64,000 nucleotides of DNA from SIG77 sp045589595 (GTDB taxonomy: Bacteria > Verrucomicrobiota > Lentisphaeria > Victivallales > UBA1829), in assembly GCA_045589595.1 (NCBI GenBank), contig JAZNPK010000043.1:62001-126000 (forward strand), read 5' to 3'. A program made the translations under genes and the position numbers. The notes under the pieces are model-generated. The model was not told the origin of the DNA. It saw only the letters and a list, made by a program, of their open reading frames with translations, and did not search any database. Of this stretch, positions 18,725 to 27,998 are shown piece after piece (the stretch's first letter is position 1; every line of letters starts with the position of its first letter).

Positions 18725-20215
18725 TCAATTTACAGGAATGAAACGCCCGTACCGACCGATTTTTTCCGGTTCGGCGGCATCCCAGGCGGTTTGACCGTTC
18801 ACAAATACTTTATCGATTCCGTGCGGCATCATATTTTCCCGGCTGAAATCGGCATCGGAATCCAGTTTTTTCTCATCGAAGATCACCAGATCGGCAATAT
18901 ATCCTTTGCGGATGAAGCCCCGTTCCGGAATGCGGAAAACCGTTGCCGGCAGCCCGGTCATCCGGCGGACAGCCTCACCGGTGGATGTCATTTGCGAGAC
19001 CAGGTGATAAAATTTCGGGAATGCTCCGATCGCCCGGGGATGCCCGACATTGCCCGGCGCATCCAGCTGCTGTGAAATCCCGTCGGAGCCGGGGCAGACA
19101 TAGGGCTGCGCGAGGATCCGTTTCAGATTTTCCTCCGACATACAAAGATATCCGGCGTTTTGTTCCGGGTTCTGCAGCAGGATCTCCATGGCGGTCTGTT
19201 CGAGGGAACTGCCGTTTTCCGCGGCGATCTCCGCCAGCGTTTTGTTCTGACGGATCAGAATGGTGGTCGCAAGATCTCTGGGACTGTGTTTCAAGGCCTC
19301 AACGATCTCCGCCCGGAACGCTTCCGAGGCACAAAGTTTCTCCCGGATATCCACGACTTTATCGTATGGCGGCGGCAGGATCTGCCGGATGATGGTCGAG
19401 GAATGGACATAGGGATAGCGGTCGCAGTGAACATCCATCGTAAGTCGCGCCTGATCAATGGTTTCCAACAGCTGATCGATCTTGTGATAATTGCGGGGGA
19501 AGATGGTTTTGAGATGACTGACCTGCAACCGGTTCGACCCGGCTTTCGCCACCGTTATCGCTTCGTTCAGGGCATTCAGCAGATCATCGCCTTCGCTCCG
19601 CATGTGAGTGGCGTAGATTTTTTCAGATCCGGCAGTCACCTGCGAAAGTGCCGTAAGTTCTTCTTCATCGGCGAATTTGCCGGGGAAATAAGTCAATCCG
19701 GTTGACCAGCCTGCTGCACCGGACGCAAGAGCTTTTTCCAGAAACTGCTGCATGGCTTTCAGTTCGTCCGGCGTCGCTTTGTCCGACCGGTTCCCCATGA
19801 CCTGCCGCCGGATGGAGTTGTGTCCGGCAAGTGCAACGGTATTGACGGGGATCTTCAGATCGTTGATGATCGTGGCGTATTCCTCCATATTCTGCCACCG
19901 GAAACCCGCCGCCTCGCCGGGCACACAGGATGCCCCTGCACCGCAATTTCCGTCAACTTCAGTTGTAACGCCCTGAAGCAGAACGGAGCGCCGCTCTGTA
20001 AAATGCAGTTTTGCGGTATCGCCGTGTGCATGCACATCAATAAAACCCGGCGAAACGATTCTGCCGGCGGCATCAGTTTTTACGGCGTCAACACCGGCGA
20101 ACGCTCCGGGTGCAGCAATATCAGCGATCCTGCCGTCTTTCAGCAGCAGATCCATCGGTTCCGGCTCACTGCCTGATCCATCGCAGATCAGACCGTTGCA
20201 AATCAGTGTGTACAT
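18725..20215 (-). CDS. N-acyl-D-amino-acid deacylase (D-aminoacylase)
   Basis: A 496-residue amidohydrolase. GFIDVHAHGD holds the first two metal histidines, GNCGAG the metal-bridging cysteine typical of D-aminoacylases, ATHMRSEGDDLL and LQVSHLK the next histidines, and PGSDGI the catalytic aspartate. The STGLTYFPG segment is also diagnostic. It releases D-amino acids from N-acyl forms in the cytoplasm. It is the first gene of a tight operon with CapA-like, racemase, ATP-grasp and C26 genes, all about D- or gamma-linked amino acids. The promoter is at 20283-20310; the ribosome site before ATG 20215 is weak. Confidence 0.85.
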   Translation of the reverse strand: MYTLICNGLICDGSGSEPEPMDLLLKDGRIADIAAPGAFAGVDAVKTDAAGRIVSPGFIDVHAHGDTAKLHFTERRSVLLQGVTTEVDGNCGAGASCVPGEAAGFRWQNMEEYATIINDLKIPVNTVALAGHNSIRRQVMGNRSDKATPDELKAMQQFLEKALASGAAGWSTGLTYFPGKFADEEELTALSQVTAGSEKIYATHMRSEGDDLLNALNEAITVAKAGSNRLQVSHLKTIFPRNYHKIDQLLETIDQARLTMDVHCDRYPYVHSSTIIRQILPPPYDKVVDIREKLCASEAFRAEIVEALKHSPRDLATTILIRQNKTLAEIAAENGSSLEQTAMEILLQNPEQNAGYLCMSEENLKRILAQPYVCPGSDGISQQLDAPGNVGHPRAIGAFPKFYHLVSQMTSTGEAVRRMTGLPATVFRIPERGFIRKGYIADLVIFDEKKLDSDADFSRENMMPHGIDKVFVNGQTAWDAAEPEKIGRYGRFIPVN

Positions 20216-20282
20216 AGAAAAAATCCATTATTTTCTGTTGAGATGACTCCGGTGCGGCGCGCAATGCGCACGTGTGCTGTTT

Positions 20283-20310
20283 ACTATATCACGAATGGCG
20301 GAATTTACAA
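20283..20310 (-). promoter_or_regulatory. promoter of the D-amino-acid operon
   Basis: Minus strand: TTGTAA (20310-20305), 16 bases, TATAGT (20288-20283). The 60-base leader contains a small GTGCG/CGCAC hairpin. Confidence 0.6.
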
Positions 20311-20389
20311 GGGGCGCAGATCTTTGGATCGGACGGAGCGTGCAACTGCAGAAAATCAGAATTTTTGCACCGTGAAGATCCGTACCGGG

Positions 20390-20418
20390 TTGAAAACGCA
20401 GCGTTTGTGCATTATGTT
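20390..20418 (+). promoter_or_regulatory. promoter of adenine deaminase gene
   Basis: TTGAAA (20390-20395), 17 bases, TATGTT (20413-20418). It lies downstream of the earliest possible start of the frame (20272), which shows that the ATG at 20452 is the true start. Confidence 0.65.
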
Positions 20419-20451
20419 TCACCGGAAATACAAAAAAACAGGAAACGTGTG

Positions 20452-22128
20452 ATGATGAAATATTCTGCCGTTCAGAAAAAACATTGGATCGACTGCGCTC
20501 TGGGAAAAACAGAACCGGATCTGATCATTGCGGGCGTCCATGTGTTTCACCTGACCGATGGATCGCTGGAAAAATGCGATATCGCTGTCATTGACGGCAA
20601 AATTGCGGGGCTGGGCAGTTATACGCAGGGGAAACGGGTGATCGACGGATCCGGTCTTTTTGCTGTTCCCGGCTTCATCGACAGCCATGTCCATCTGGAA
20701 TCCAGTCATCTTCTGCCTTGCGAGTACGAGCGTCTGGTGGTTCCCCACGGCGTGACTGCGGCGGTTTGCGATCCCCATGAACTTGCCAATGTTGTCGGGG
20801 AAAAAGCTTTTGAATTTTTCCATGCCGCCGCCGGAAAACTTACCATGAGTCTGATCGTGAACCTGAGTTCCTGTGTTCCTGCGACCGGTTTTGAGACTTC
20901 CGGCGCAGAGATCGATTCCCGCACGCTCCGGAAATGGAAAGAAATGTATCCGGAAAGTTCTCCGGGTGAACTGATGAATGTGCCCGGTCTGCTCAACGGT
21001 GATGCAGAAGTCCTTGCAAAAGCAGCACTTTTTGATGCCATCGACGGACACTGTCCGCAAGTTTCCGGAAAAGAACTCAATGCTCTCGCTGCTGCCGGTG
21101 TCGTGAATTGCCATGAAAGTACACATTATGCGGAAGCGGTCGAAAAAATGCGCCGTGGGATGCAGGTGTTTATCCGGGAAGGTTCCGCCGCAAAAAATCT
21201 GGATGCCCTGCTGCCCCTGATCACCGTGGAAAATTCGCCGTTCCTCTCCTTCTGTACGGATGATCTTTCACCGCTGGAGATCGTTTCCGCCGGGCATATC
21301 GATTCCATGATCCGCCGCGCCATTGCGGCCGGAGTGACACCCCTCGCAGCTTACCGGGCGGCTTCGTGGTCCGGGGCAATGCACGCAGGTCTTACGGACC
21401 GGGGACTGCTGGCACCCGGTCGCCGCGCCGACATCGTGTTGTTGTCCGATCTGGAAAAATGTACGGTCCGGGATGTTATTGTCAACGGGATCCCCTGTGG
21501 GGAATTGCCGGATCCTGCAGTGGAAGTCCCGGCAGAATTTTACCGCAGTGTCAAATGCCGTTTTATTTCAGCGGAAGACCTTGCGCACGCAGTCGCGCGC
21601 GATGAAACGCCTGTCATCGGCGTCGTATCCGGTTCACTGATCACGGAGAAACTGATCAACGGAAAAATATCCGGCGATGTTCTGAAAGCGGCAGTTGTGG
21701 AGCGTCACGGAAAAAACGGCAATATCGGTCTGGGATTTGTTCATGGTTTCGGGATAAAATCGGGCGCACTGGCAACAACCGTGGCACACGATTCACACAA
21801 CATTTGTGCGATCGGGACATCCGATGAGGATATTGCCGCGGCGGTCAATGCTCTGATCCGGTATCAGGGCGGACTGGTCGTTGTGCAGAACGGGCAGGTG
21901 ACGGCTGCTCTGCCGCTGCCGGTGGCGGGGCTGTTTACGGACCGCCCCTATCCGGAATTCAATGCTGGTTTTCAGAAAGTTATGGATGCCGCCCGACGGA
22001 CGGGCTGTACGCTGCAGGAACCCTTCCACCAGCTTTCATTTCTGGCGCTGCCGGTGATCCCCCATCTGAAACTGACTGACAGAGGGCTGTTCGATGCGGA
22101 TCTCTTCCGGCATATTCCGTTGAATTGA
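20452..22128 (+). CDS. ade: adenine deaminase
   Basis: A 558-residue enzyme converting adenine to hypoxanthine, of the AdeC (amidohydrolase) class. VPGFIDSHVHLESS carries the metal histidines, THGV-type VPHGVTAAVCDPHE and the NCHES and FCTDDLSP motifs follow, and the C-terminal adenine-deaminase domain shows VVERHGKNGNIGLGFVHG and TTVAHDSHN. Length fits the family. AGGAAA is ten bases before the ATG. It makes adenine available to the purine pool in the cytoplasm. It begins a plus-strand group with a small unknown gene and a Gfo/Idh oxidoreductase. Confidence 0.9.
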   Translation: MMKYSAVQKKHWIDCALGKTEPDLIIAGVHVFHLTDGSLEKCDIAVIDGKIAGLGSYTQGKRVIDGSGLFAVPGFIDSHVHLESSHLLPCEYERLVVPHGVTAAVCDPHELANVVGEKAFEFFHAAAGKLTMSLIVNLSSCVPATGFETSGAEIDSRTLRKWKEMYPESSPGELMNVPGLLNGDAEVLAKAALFDAIDGHCPQVSGKELNALAAAGVVNCHESTHYAEAVEKMRRGMQVFIREGSAAKNLDALLPLITVENSPFLSFCTDDLSPLEIVSAGHIDSMIRRAIAAGVTPLAAYRAASWSGAMHAGLTDRGLLAPGRRADIVLLSDLEKCTVRDVIVNGIPCGELPDPAVEVPAEFYRSVKCRFISAEDLAHAVARDETPVIGVVSGSLITEKLINGKISGDVLKAAVVERHGKNGNIGLGFVHGFGIKSGALATTVAHDSHNICAIGTSDEDIAAAVNALIRYQGGLVVVQNGQVTAALPLPVAGLFTDRPYPEFNAGFQKVMDAARRTGCTLQEPFHQLSFLALPVIPHLKLTDRGLFDADLFRHIPLN

Positions 22129-22146
22129 GAAGCAGAGGTGGATGCC

Positions 22147-22419
22147 ATGAATTACTTTACGGATATTACCTTCGTGTGTTTGTGTGATCCCGCCGTTCCG
22201 GAAGCGTTCCGGGTCAATGAACTGATCCCGGTCTCCTGTCTGCGTTTTGCCACACCGTTACAGAATGGAGCCGGTCCGGAAAGCCTCGGTGTTCCTGTGA
22301 CGGAAGATTTTGATACGGCAGTGGCGGATTGTGATGCCATTCTGCAGGAGATCATGTCGATGCCGGATGCGGCGGAGCGGTCGTCAGTCAGCGGCGGAAC
22401 AGAAGCATTTTTCAACTGA
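22147..22419 (+). CDS. small protein of unknown function
   Basis: A 90-residue protein between adenine deaminase and the oxidoreductase, 18 bases after the former. GAGG eight bases before the ATG at 22147 supports this start over the GTG at 22138. The sequence (FTDITFVCLCDPAVPEAF, then an acidic helix) matches no family I know. It may be a real translated gene because spacing and ribosome site are good. Confidence 0.45.
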   Translation: MNYFTDITFVCLCDPAVPEAFRVNELIPVSCLRFATPLQNGAGPESLGVPVTEDFDTAVADCDAILQEIMSMPDAAERSSVSGGTEAFFN

Positions 22420-22445
22420 TAAGATAAGTAACAGAAAGGTCAAGA

Positions 22446-23534
22446 ATGAAAAAGATCAGAGTCGGGATCATCGGGCAGGGGCGCAGCGGCAGAGGTATTC
22501 ACCGTCATCTTTTCACAACCGTCCCGGAACTTCAGGAACGCTTTGAAGTGGTTGCGATCGCGGACCGCATCAGAGAACGCTGGGAACCTGCGGATGCCGT
22601 ACCCGATAATGGCGTGCGGAAAACGGAAAACTACAAGGATCTGCTCAACGATCCGGATATCGACCTGATCGTCAATGCTACCATGAGCAAAGATCATGTC
22701 GATGTCAGCATTGAAGCGCTTGAAGCCGGTAAAGATGTGATTTGCGAGAAGCCGCTCTGCCGCACGGTCGCCGATGTGGAACGGATCGAAGAAGCCATTG
22801 CACGGACCGGCAGATTTTTTGCGGTGTTCCAGCAGTCCCGGTTCCGTCCGCTTTTCCGTAAATCGCTGGAGATCATGCAGTCCGGTATTCTCGGCAGGAT
22901 CGTTATGATCAAAGTTGCCTACAACACTTTCGGGCGCCGCTGGGACTGGCAGACGATCCAGGATATGTGCGCCGGAGAATTGCTCAATACCGGTCCGCAT
23001 CCGATGGATCAGGTCGTTCAGTTTTACGGCGGAGATTACCCGCAGAACATCGTTTGTGTGATGGAGCGGACGAATACGAGCGGCGATGCCGAGGACCATA
23101 TCAAGATCCTGATGCATGGCAAAGATCAGCCCACGGTGGATGTGGAAATTTCACGCTGCTGCATGTTCCCCGGGAATACTTACGAGATCTACGGAACAAA
23201 CGGAGGTCTCAAAGCCTCCGGAAATACTGTCACGTGGAAATATTTTCTGCCGGAAGACGAGCCGGAGCGGCCGCTGGTGAAAGGTCCCCTTGAAGGGGCG
23301 GGGCGGATGCCTGTTTACTGCGGGGAGAAGATCCGGTATTATGAAAATACATGGAACAGCCCCCCGGAAGTCGGCGGTATGGATTACTGGGGACGCTGCT
23401 ATTATCTGCAGGTTTACGATGCACTGACCGCCGGCAAACCGATGGATGTCACTCTGGATCAGGTCAAACGCCAGATCCGTATGATCGAAGAGTGTCACCG
23501 TCAGAATCCCCTGCCGAAATTTGTGGAACTGTAA
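22446..23534 (+). CDS. Gfo/Idh/MocA family oxidoreductase
   Basis: A 362-residue NAD(P)-dependent sugar or inositol dehydrogenase-like protein. The N-terminal Rossmann motif reads GIIGQGRSGRGIH, and CEKPLCRTVADVE carries the conserved EKP lysine. LNTGPHPMDQVVQFYG gives the H-P/D motif of the second domain. It would oxidise a cyclic sugar or polyol in the cytoplasm; the substrate cannot be read. AGAAAGG precedes the ATG. A bidirectional terminator follows and separates it from the convergent GH39-like gene. Confidence 0.85.
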   Translation: MKKIRVGIIGQGRSGRGIHRHLFTTVPELQERFEVVAIADRIRERWEPADAVPDNGVRKTENYKDLLNDPDIDLIVNATMSKDHVDVSIEALEAGKDVICEKPLCRTVADVERIEEAIARTGRFFAVFQQSRFRPLFRKSLEIMQSGILGRIVMIKVAYNTFGRRWDWQTIQDMCAGELLNTGPHPMDQVVQFYGGDYPQNIVCVMERTNTSGDAEDHIKILMHGKDQPTVDVEISRCCMFPGNTYEIYGTNGGLKASGNTVTWKYFLPEDEPERPLVKGPLEGAGRMPVYCGEKIRYYENTWNSPPEVGGMDYWGRCYYLQVYDALTAGKPMDVTLDQVKRQIRMIEECHRQNPLPKFVEL

Positions 23535-23563
23535 GTTTATACAGCAGTCCGATACAAAAAATC

Positions 23564-23598
23564 AGCCGCCCCGGAAAGATGTGCCGGAGCGGCTTTTT
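23564..23598. terminator. bidirectional terminator
   Basis: AGCCGCCCCGG (23564-23574) pairs with CCGGAGCGGCT (23584-23594) with one mismatch, followed by TTTTT on the plus strand and preceded by AAAAA, which serves the convergent minus gene. Confidence 0.8.
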
Positions 23599-23618
23599 GC
23601 TTTCTGATCGATTCAGTT

Positions 23619-24914
23619 TCAGCCGAATGTCAGCAGGAGGATCGTCCCGTCTTTGATCCGTTCCGGCAGGTTGACCGGACAGAAATCGTGTGTCTGGTCC
23701 ACGATCCGGCAGGAGGTGATCTTTTTCTCCGTCCGGAACACCAATTCCTGTTCTGTTCCGGTCAGGTTGACGATGACAGCTGCAGCTTCTGAATTCTTAA
23801 CATCTTTTGCTGCAAGGACATACAACTTTTCAGTATCGGTTTCGGCATTGACCTGCGTGCCGAGTTTGAACAGTTCATTGAACGCCACGAACGGCCAATA
23901 ACTTTTCAGCGGCTCAAATGTCATGGGGTTGAAAAGGGATCCGTAAAAACTGGTTCCGCACCGTGCATCATAGAACATGGCTTTCGCAAGTTCGGAGTTC
24001 TGCATCGTGATCAGCGTGGCTGCCGTTTCTGCTGCGTGTCCGGCTGATCCTTTGGGATTTCCGCGGGGATTCCATTCGTTCAAATGCTGTTCCACATCGC
24101 TCAGACCGTAATATTTCAGCCGTTCCGCAGCGTAATGTGCAAAGAATCCCACCGTTTCCGCGGTGCCGTAACAATGCCAGGAAAAGAAATCCAGCGGTGC
24201 GTTCTTTTCCGAAACAGCCTTGAGAAACGCATCGGCACATTCCAAGCGCCACTGATTGTTCTCATCAACGGCATCTTTCGGCATCATAGCGGCATAGAAT
24301 CCGCAGCTGGCAGGACCGCCGATCCTGATTTCCGGGAATTCGCGTTTCAGATATTCCGCCGTGGTGATATACAGGTCGATATACTGTTCGTATGTACCGG
24401 TCCACATTGCATTTTTTGTGGGATCTTTTGCAAGATCTGCTTCATTCCAGATCTCCCAGTAACGGATCTTGTATTCAAATCCGTTCGCCCAGCCTTTTGT
24501 GTAATGGCGGATGATGCCCGCACAGATTTTTGCCCATTTCTGAAAATCGGCAGGGGGATGGATGTGGTACGCTTTGCGGAAATATTCATTTTCGATGGTC
24601 ACGCCCAGACGGTAATACGGTTCCACATCGGCTTCCATCAGCCCTGTGATCACGGGATCGGTGAAAGTGAAATCATAGGATGCGGGATCTTCCGGATCTG
24701 CATTGAAATCGGGAAAAACGTTCGGAATATCCACAAATCTGCCGCCGCCGAATGCGCCGCCGGTATCGTGCAGACGGGAGTAGGGGATGCCCGCTTCCGT
24801 GAGATAATGAAAAAGTTGCGTCCCGCTCCAGCCGAGGATCGGCGGTTGTCCAACGCCATGAACTTCTTTCATCGGACCGGAAGCCTGTGTGAAATCGATG
24901 TTTACTGTTGCCAT
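23619..24914 (-). CDS. GH39-like glycosidase (second copy)
   Basis: A 431-residue cytoplasmic glycosidase, paralogue of 5540-6901. Acid/base Glu158 is in EIWNEAD and nucleophile Glu280 in HLNEWNP; FSWHCYG and KGWANGFEYK are shared with the paralogue. Here the WNEP proline is alanine, a known variant. AAAGGA lies 11 bases before the ATG, and the promoter at 24967-24994 shares its spacer with those of the DUF4091 and SGNH genes. Likely acts on an imported xylose- or uronic-acid-type glycoside, but the substrate is inferred only from family. Confidence 0.8.
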   Translation of the reverse strand: MATVNIDFTQASGPMKEVHGVGQPPILGWSGTQLFHYLTEAGIPYSRLHDTGGAFGGGRFVDIPNVFPDFNADPEDPASYDFTFTDPVITGLMEADVEPYYRLGVTIENEYFRKAYHIHPPADFQKWAKICAGIIRHYTKGWANGFEYKIRYWEIWNEADLAKDPTKNAMWTGTYEQYIDLYITTAEYLKREFPEIRIGGPASCGFYAAMMPKDAVDENNQWRLECADAFLKAVSEKNAPLDFFSWHCYGTAETVGFFAHYAAERLKYYGLSDVEQHLNEWNPRGNPKGSAGHAAETAATLITMQNSELAKAMFYDARCGTSFYGSLFNPMTFEPLKSYWPFVAFNELFKLGTQVNAETDTEKLYVLAAKDVKNSEAAAVIVNLTGTEQELVFRTEKKITSCRIVDQTHDFCPVNLPERIKDGTILLLTFG

Positions 24915-24966
24915 AATCCGTTTTTTCCTTTACCGTTTTTCAGCTGTTTTTTTATCGGTTATCCAT

Positions 24967-24994
24967 ACCATATCACCGGAAAAATAAAATACAA
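24967..24994 (-). promoter_or_regulatory. promoter of second GH39-like gene
   Basis: Minus strand: TTGTAT (24994-24989), 16 bases with TTTTCCGGTG, TATGGT (24972-24967). Confidence 0.6.
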
Positions 24995-25058
24995 GCAGAC
25001 CGGAGTATATATGGACAGAAGACGCATAATATTATATGTAAAAATGTTACGCAGAGTC

Positions 25059-25086
25059 TTGAAAAGCCACTGAAAAATGCTAGAGT
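25059..25086 (+). promoter_or_regulatory. possible promoter of the AAA/YbjN/RyR/TIR block
   Basis: TTGAAA (25059-25064), 16 bases, TAGAGT (25081-25086). The -10 box is weak (four of six). It would give a leader of about 160 bases. The gap 24915-25252 has nothing else that I can support. Confidence 0.3.
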
Positions 25087-25252
25087 ATGCCGTTGTCATT
25101 TTTTTGTCCGCAAACCGGAGTTGAGTCCGGTGGTACAGACAGAAATTGACAGGACCGGTCGTGTCTGAAAAAAAACGGCTGGTGGCAGAAGTTTTGCAAT
25201 TCAGAAGTACAGTAGTTTAATGTCATAACAGCAACAATGAGGATGGTTGATT

Positions 25253-27391
25253 ATGAGTCGGTTGGTAATATCGTTTGTGAAAGAATGGTTGAACGAAAAG
25301 CGCAGCAATGGAATACGTGTGATCCGTCAACTTGAAAAATGGATCGCTTCTCTGGATAATGTTACATTCAAGGGCGGCTCCGCCCGTGAACTGATCGTGG
25401 AATTGCCGACCGAAGAACGGGAAAAATTTCTGAAAGATCTGGCAGAACGGATGACCGTTGATTTCGGTGAGACCGATCCCTGGGCACATACGATCTTTTC
25501 TGGCGATATTGACGGATTGGATGTGCCGACCGGAGAAACAGAAGAATCCGGATCCGGCGAAACAGAAGAAATTGAAGATGATCCTGTTCCGCCGTCCGAA
25601 GATGAATCCGGAAAAGATGAGACTCCGGAGGATGACGGTCCGCAGAAATCCCACACCGGAAAACGCGAAGGCTTGCCAAAGAAACTTGAACAGATCTTCA
25701 GTAAAGTCCCGATCAGACATTGTCCCGTATTGGAAGCCTATGCTCGCGAGACGGTTGAGGTGATACCGATGCTGCAGAAGATGGGGACTGCGTCCGCGTT
25801 GTGGCATCAGCATCTGCTGTTGGCTGTTGATCCCGGTTATGGGTGTTCTGAATTTTTTAATGATCTGGTTCAGATCTACAGAACGTACGGACTTGTGAAG
25901 GGAGGGGCTGCGAAACGATACGTGCAGGAGTACGCTCTGCTGCCACGGGGCAAAATGCAGGACAATGATAATGATTACTGTGTCACCTGGGCGAATCTGC
26001 TCAAAAAAGTGCAGGAAACAGCGCATGAAAATAAGTACGAAGGTGTTTCCACAGTATTGATCTGTATCGATATATCAGAATGGCAATCTCTGCTGGCAAC
26101 ATCCGAATGCAAAGATTATCTGCGCCAGCTGAATTCGCTGTGCGGTACTTTTCTTATCGTGTTCCGGATCCCGTTTGTTGTGGGGAATATGCTGAACGCC
26201 ACGGCTGATGCGCTGAACGACATCCTGAATGTGCGCACACTTGCCGTCCCGCCGGTATCTCTCAATGATATGGTCGATTATACATGCGAGGAATTGAAAA
26301 AGAATGGGTTGAGTCTTGACGACAACGCACGCAATTCTCTGGAACAGACTCTGCTGCTTGAAAAAAGAGACGACAGCTTTTTCGGTTACAAGACAGCAGA
26401 TAAGATCGTGCGGAAGATGATCTATAACAAGGCCCTTGCAAATTGCCGCAGCAAAGAGGATAACCGGGTCATCACCACCGGTGAATTTGAGCCGATCCCC
26501 GGTACAGGTGCCGATGACGACCCCATTGCCGAACTGAAGAAAATGATCGGGATGAGCGAAGTGGAACGGCGTCTCAACGAAGTGATCATACAGGTCAAGA
26601 CCCAGAGAAAACTTGCCGCCCAGGGAAAAAATGTGGCAAGACCCGCCATACACATGATCTTTACCGGGAACCCCGGTACCGGAAAAACAACGGTGGCACG
26701 CATTCTTGCCCGCATGATGCAGCAGGAAGGCATTTTGCGCAAAGGGCATTTTGTGGAAGTCAAGGGACGCGATCTCTGTGGACAGTACGTGGGCGAAACT
26801 GCCCCGAAAACAAGTGCGATCTGCCGGGATGCGTACGGCTCTGTACTCTTTATCGATGAGGCATATACTCTGTTCAATCGTGATTTGGGCAGCAGGGATT
26901 TCGGACGCGAAGCGTTGGATACCCTTGTGGCGGAAATGGAAAATCATCGCGAAGATCTTTGTGTCGTCATGGCAGGTTACAAGGATGAAATGGAAGTAAT
27001 GCTCAAAGCCAATGCCGGTCTCAAAGACCGCATCCCCTTCGAGATCGAATTCCCCAACTACACAAAGGATGAACTTGAACAGATATTCTTTGTGATGCTT
27101 GACGGCGTTTTCGAGTATGAAAATGACCTGCAGGAGGCAGTACATAAATTTTTTGCGGAAATACCGCAGGAAACATTTACTTCCAAAGGTTTCAGCAATG
27201 CGCGCCTTGTACGTAATCTGTTCGAACGTACATGGTGCAAAGCTGCATGCCGTCAGAATATGGAAGGCGGAGAATTGCGTATCCTCAAAAGCGATTTGAT
27301 CGGGGCCGCCGCAGACAGCGAATTCAAGAAACTTTTAGCGCAGAAAGCTGTAAAACGGACAGCAATCGGGTTTAATGCTTTACAGAAATAA
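25253..27391 (+). CDS. tandem AAA+ ATPase, first domain degenerate (CbbX/SpoVK-like)
   Basis: A 712-residue protein. Residues 1-75 form a helical head, about 85-145 an acidic linker, about 150-400 a degenerate AAA+ domain, and about 430-660 an active CbbX/SpoVK-type AAA+ domain. In the active domain Walker A is GNPGTGKTT (472-480) and Walker B is SVLFIDEAY (about 530-538). In the first domain the matching P-loop is DPGYGCS (193-199), with Cys198 in place of lysine, and VLICIDISE in place of Walker B, so it probably does not hydrolyse ATP. The ATG at 25253 is used because AGGATGG precedes it. It is the first of four co-directional genes with YbjN-like, RyR channel and TIR-STAND proteins; probably a remodelling or sensing ATPase of that system. 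Confidence 0.75.
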   Translation: MSRLVISFVKEWLNEKRSNGIRVIRQLEKWIASLDNVTFKGGSARELIVELPTEEREKFLKDLAERMTVDFGETDPWAHTIFSGDIDGLDVPTGETEESGSGETEEIEDDPVPPSEDESGKDETPEDDGPQKSHTGKREGLPKKLEQIFSKVPIRHCPVLEAYARETVEVIPMLQKMGTASALWHQHLLLAVDPGYGCSEFFNDLVQIYRTYGLVKGGAAKRYVQEYALLPRGKMQDNDNDYCVTWANLLKKVQETAHENKYEGVSTVLICIDISEWQSLLATSECKDYLRQLNSLCGTFLIVFRIPFVVGNMLNATADALNDILNVRTLAVPPVSLNDMVDYTCEELKKNGLSLDDNARNSLEQTLLLEKRDDSFFGYKTADKIVRKMIYNKALANCRSKEDNRVITTGEFEPIPGTGADDDPIAELKKMIGMSEVERRLNEVIIQVKTQRKLAAQGKNVARPAIHMIFTGNPGTGKTTVARILARMMQQEGILRKGHFVEVKGRDLCGQYVGETAPKTSAICRDAYGSVLFIDEAYTLFNRDLGSRDFGREALDTLVAEMENHREDLCVVMAGYKDEMEVMLKANAGLKDRIPFEIEFPNYTKDELEQIFFVMLDGVFEYENDLQEAVHKFFAEIPQETFTSKGFSNARLVRNLFERTWCKAACRQNMEGGELRILKSDLIGAAADSEFKKLLAQKAVKRTAIGFNALQK

Positions 27392-27415
27392 TCAATGAAC
27401 GAAAGGAAAAAAAGT

Positions 27416-27925
27416 ATGGAACGGGAACAAATTGTATCTGTGGTGCGTGATTGGCTTGATGCAAATGACTGGAATTATGAATACGATGCAGAATACCACT
27501 ACATCACAAGCGGTATCACCTGCGGCGGGAAATTTCAAGCAGTCAGACTGCTTGTTGCTTTCTCAGAATATTCTTACTCGGTATACACGATTGCGCCGCT
27601 CGCCTGCGAACAGGAATATATGGACGAACTCAACCGGTATATGTCGCATCTGAACTTTACGCTCCAGAACGGTTACTTCAGCATTGATATGAGGGATGGC
27701 GAGATCCGCTATAAGATCTTCGTAAATTGTGATGATCTGGAACAGCTCCCGGATGTGATCATCAGAGACAGCATTCTCCTCGGTGCTTTGATGATGAATA
27801 AATACGAAACCGCTATCGCCGGAGTGGCTTTGGGTTTTTCAGATGCAAAAACTGAAATCAAGAAGCTGGAAGGGGATGACGATGATATGGAAGATACGGA
27901 TGACGATGCCGGGGCAGAGGAATAA
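27416..27925 (+). CDS. YbjN-domain protein
   Basis: A 169-residue protein that fits the YbjN family, a fold like type III secretion chaperones: REQIVSVVRDWLDANDW, a central antiparallel sheet (YITSGITCGGKFQAVRLLV) and a C-terminal helix starting ELPDVIIRD-like. The tail is very acidic (DDDDMEDTDDD). Members are small protein-binding modules of unclear role. AAAGGAA precedes ATG 27416, which is better than the start at 27395. It is 24 bases after the AAA+ gene, so it is probably a partner or adaptor in the same system. Confidence 0.6.
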   Translation: MEREQIVSVVRDWLDANDWNYEYDAEYHYITSGITCGGKFQAVRLLVAFSEYSYSVYTIAPLACEQEYMDELNRYMSHLNFTLQNGYFSIDMRDGEIRYKIFVNCDDLEQLPDVIIRDSILLGALMMNKYETAIAGVALGFSDAKTEIKKLEGDDDDMEDTDDDAGAEE

Positions 27926-27998
27926 AAAATAAAATACAACCGCCCCTGTATTTTCTTTGAAGTTCACGTTGTGGAAAACACTGAAATGGAGTATGATA

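Noticed and set aside
25065..25079. 15-base match AAGCCACTGAAAAAT here and near 42531
   Set aside because: Short, different position relative to the promoters, and expected by chance at this length in A-rich DNA to some degree.
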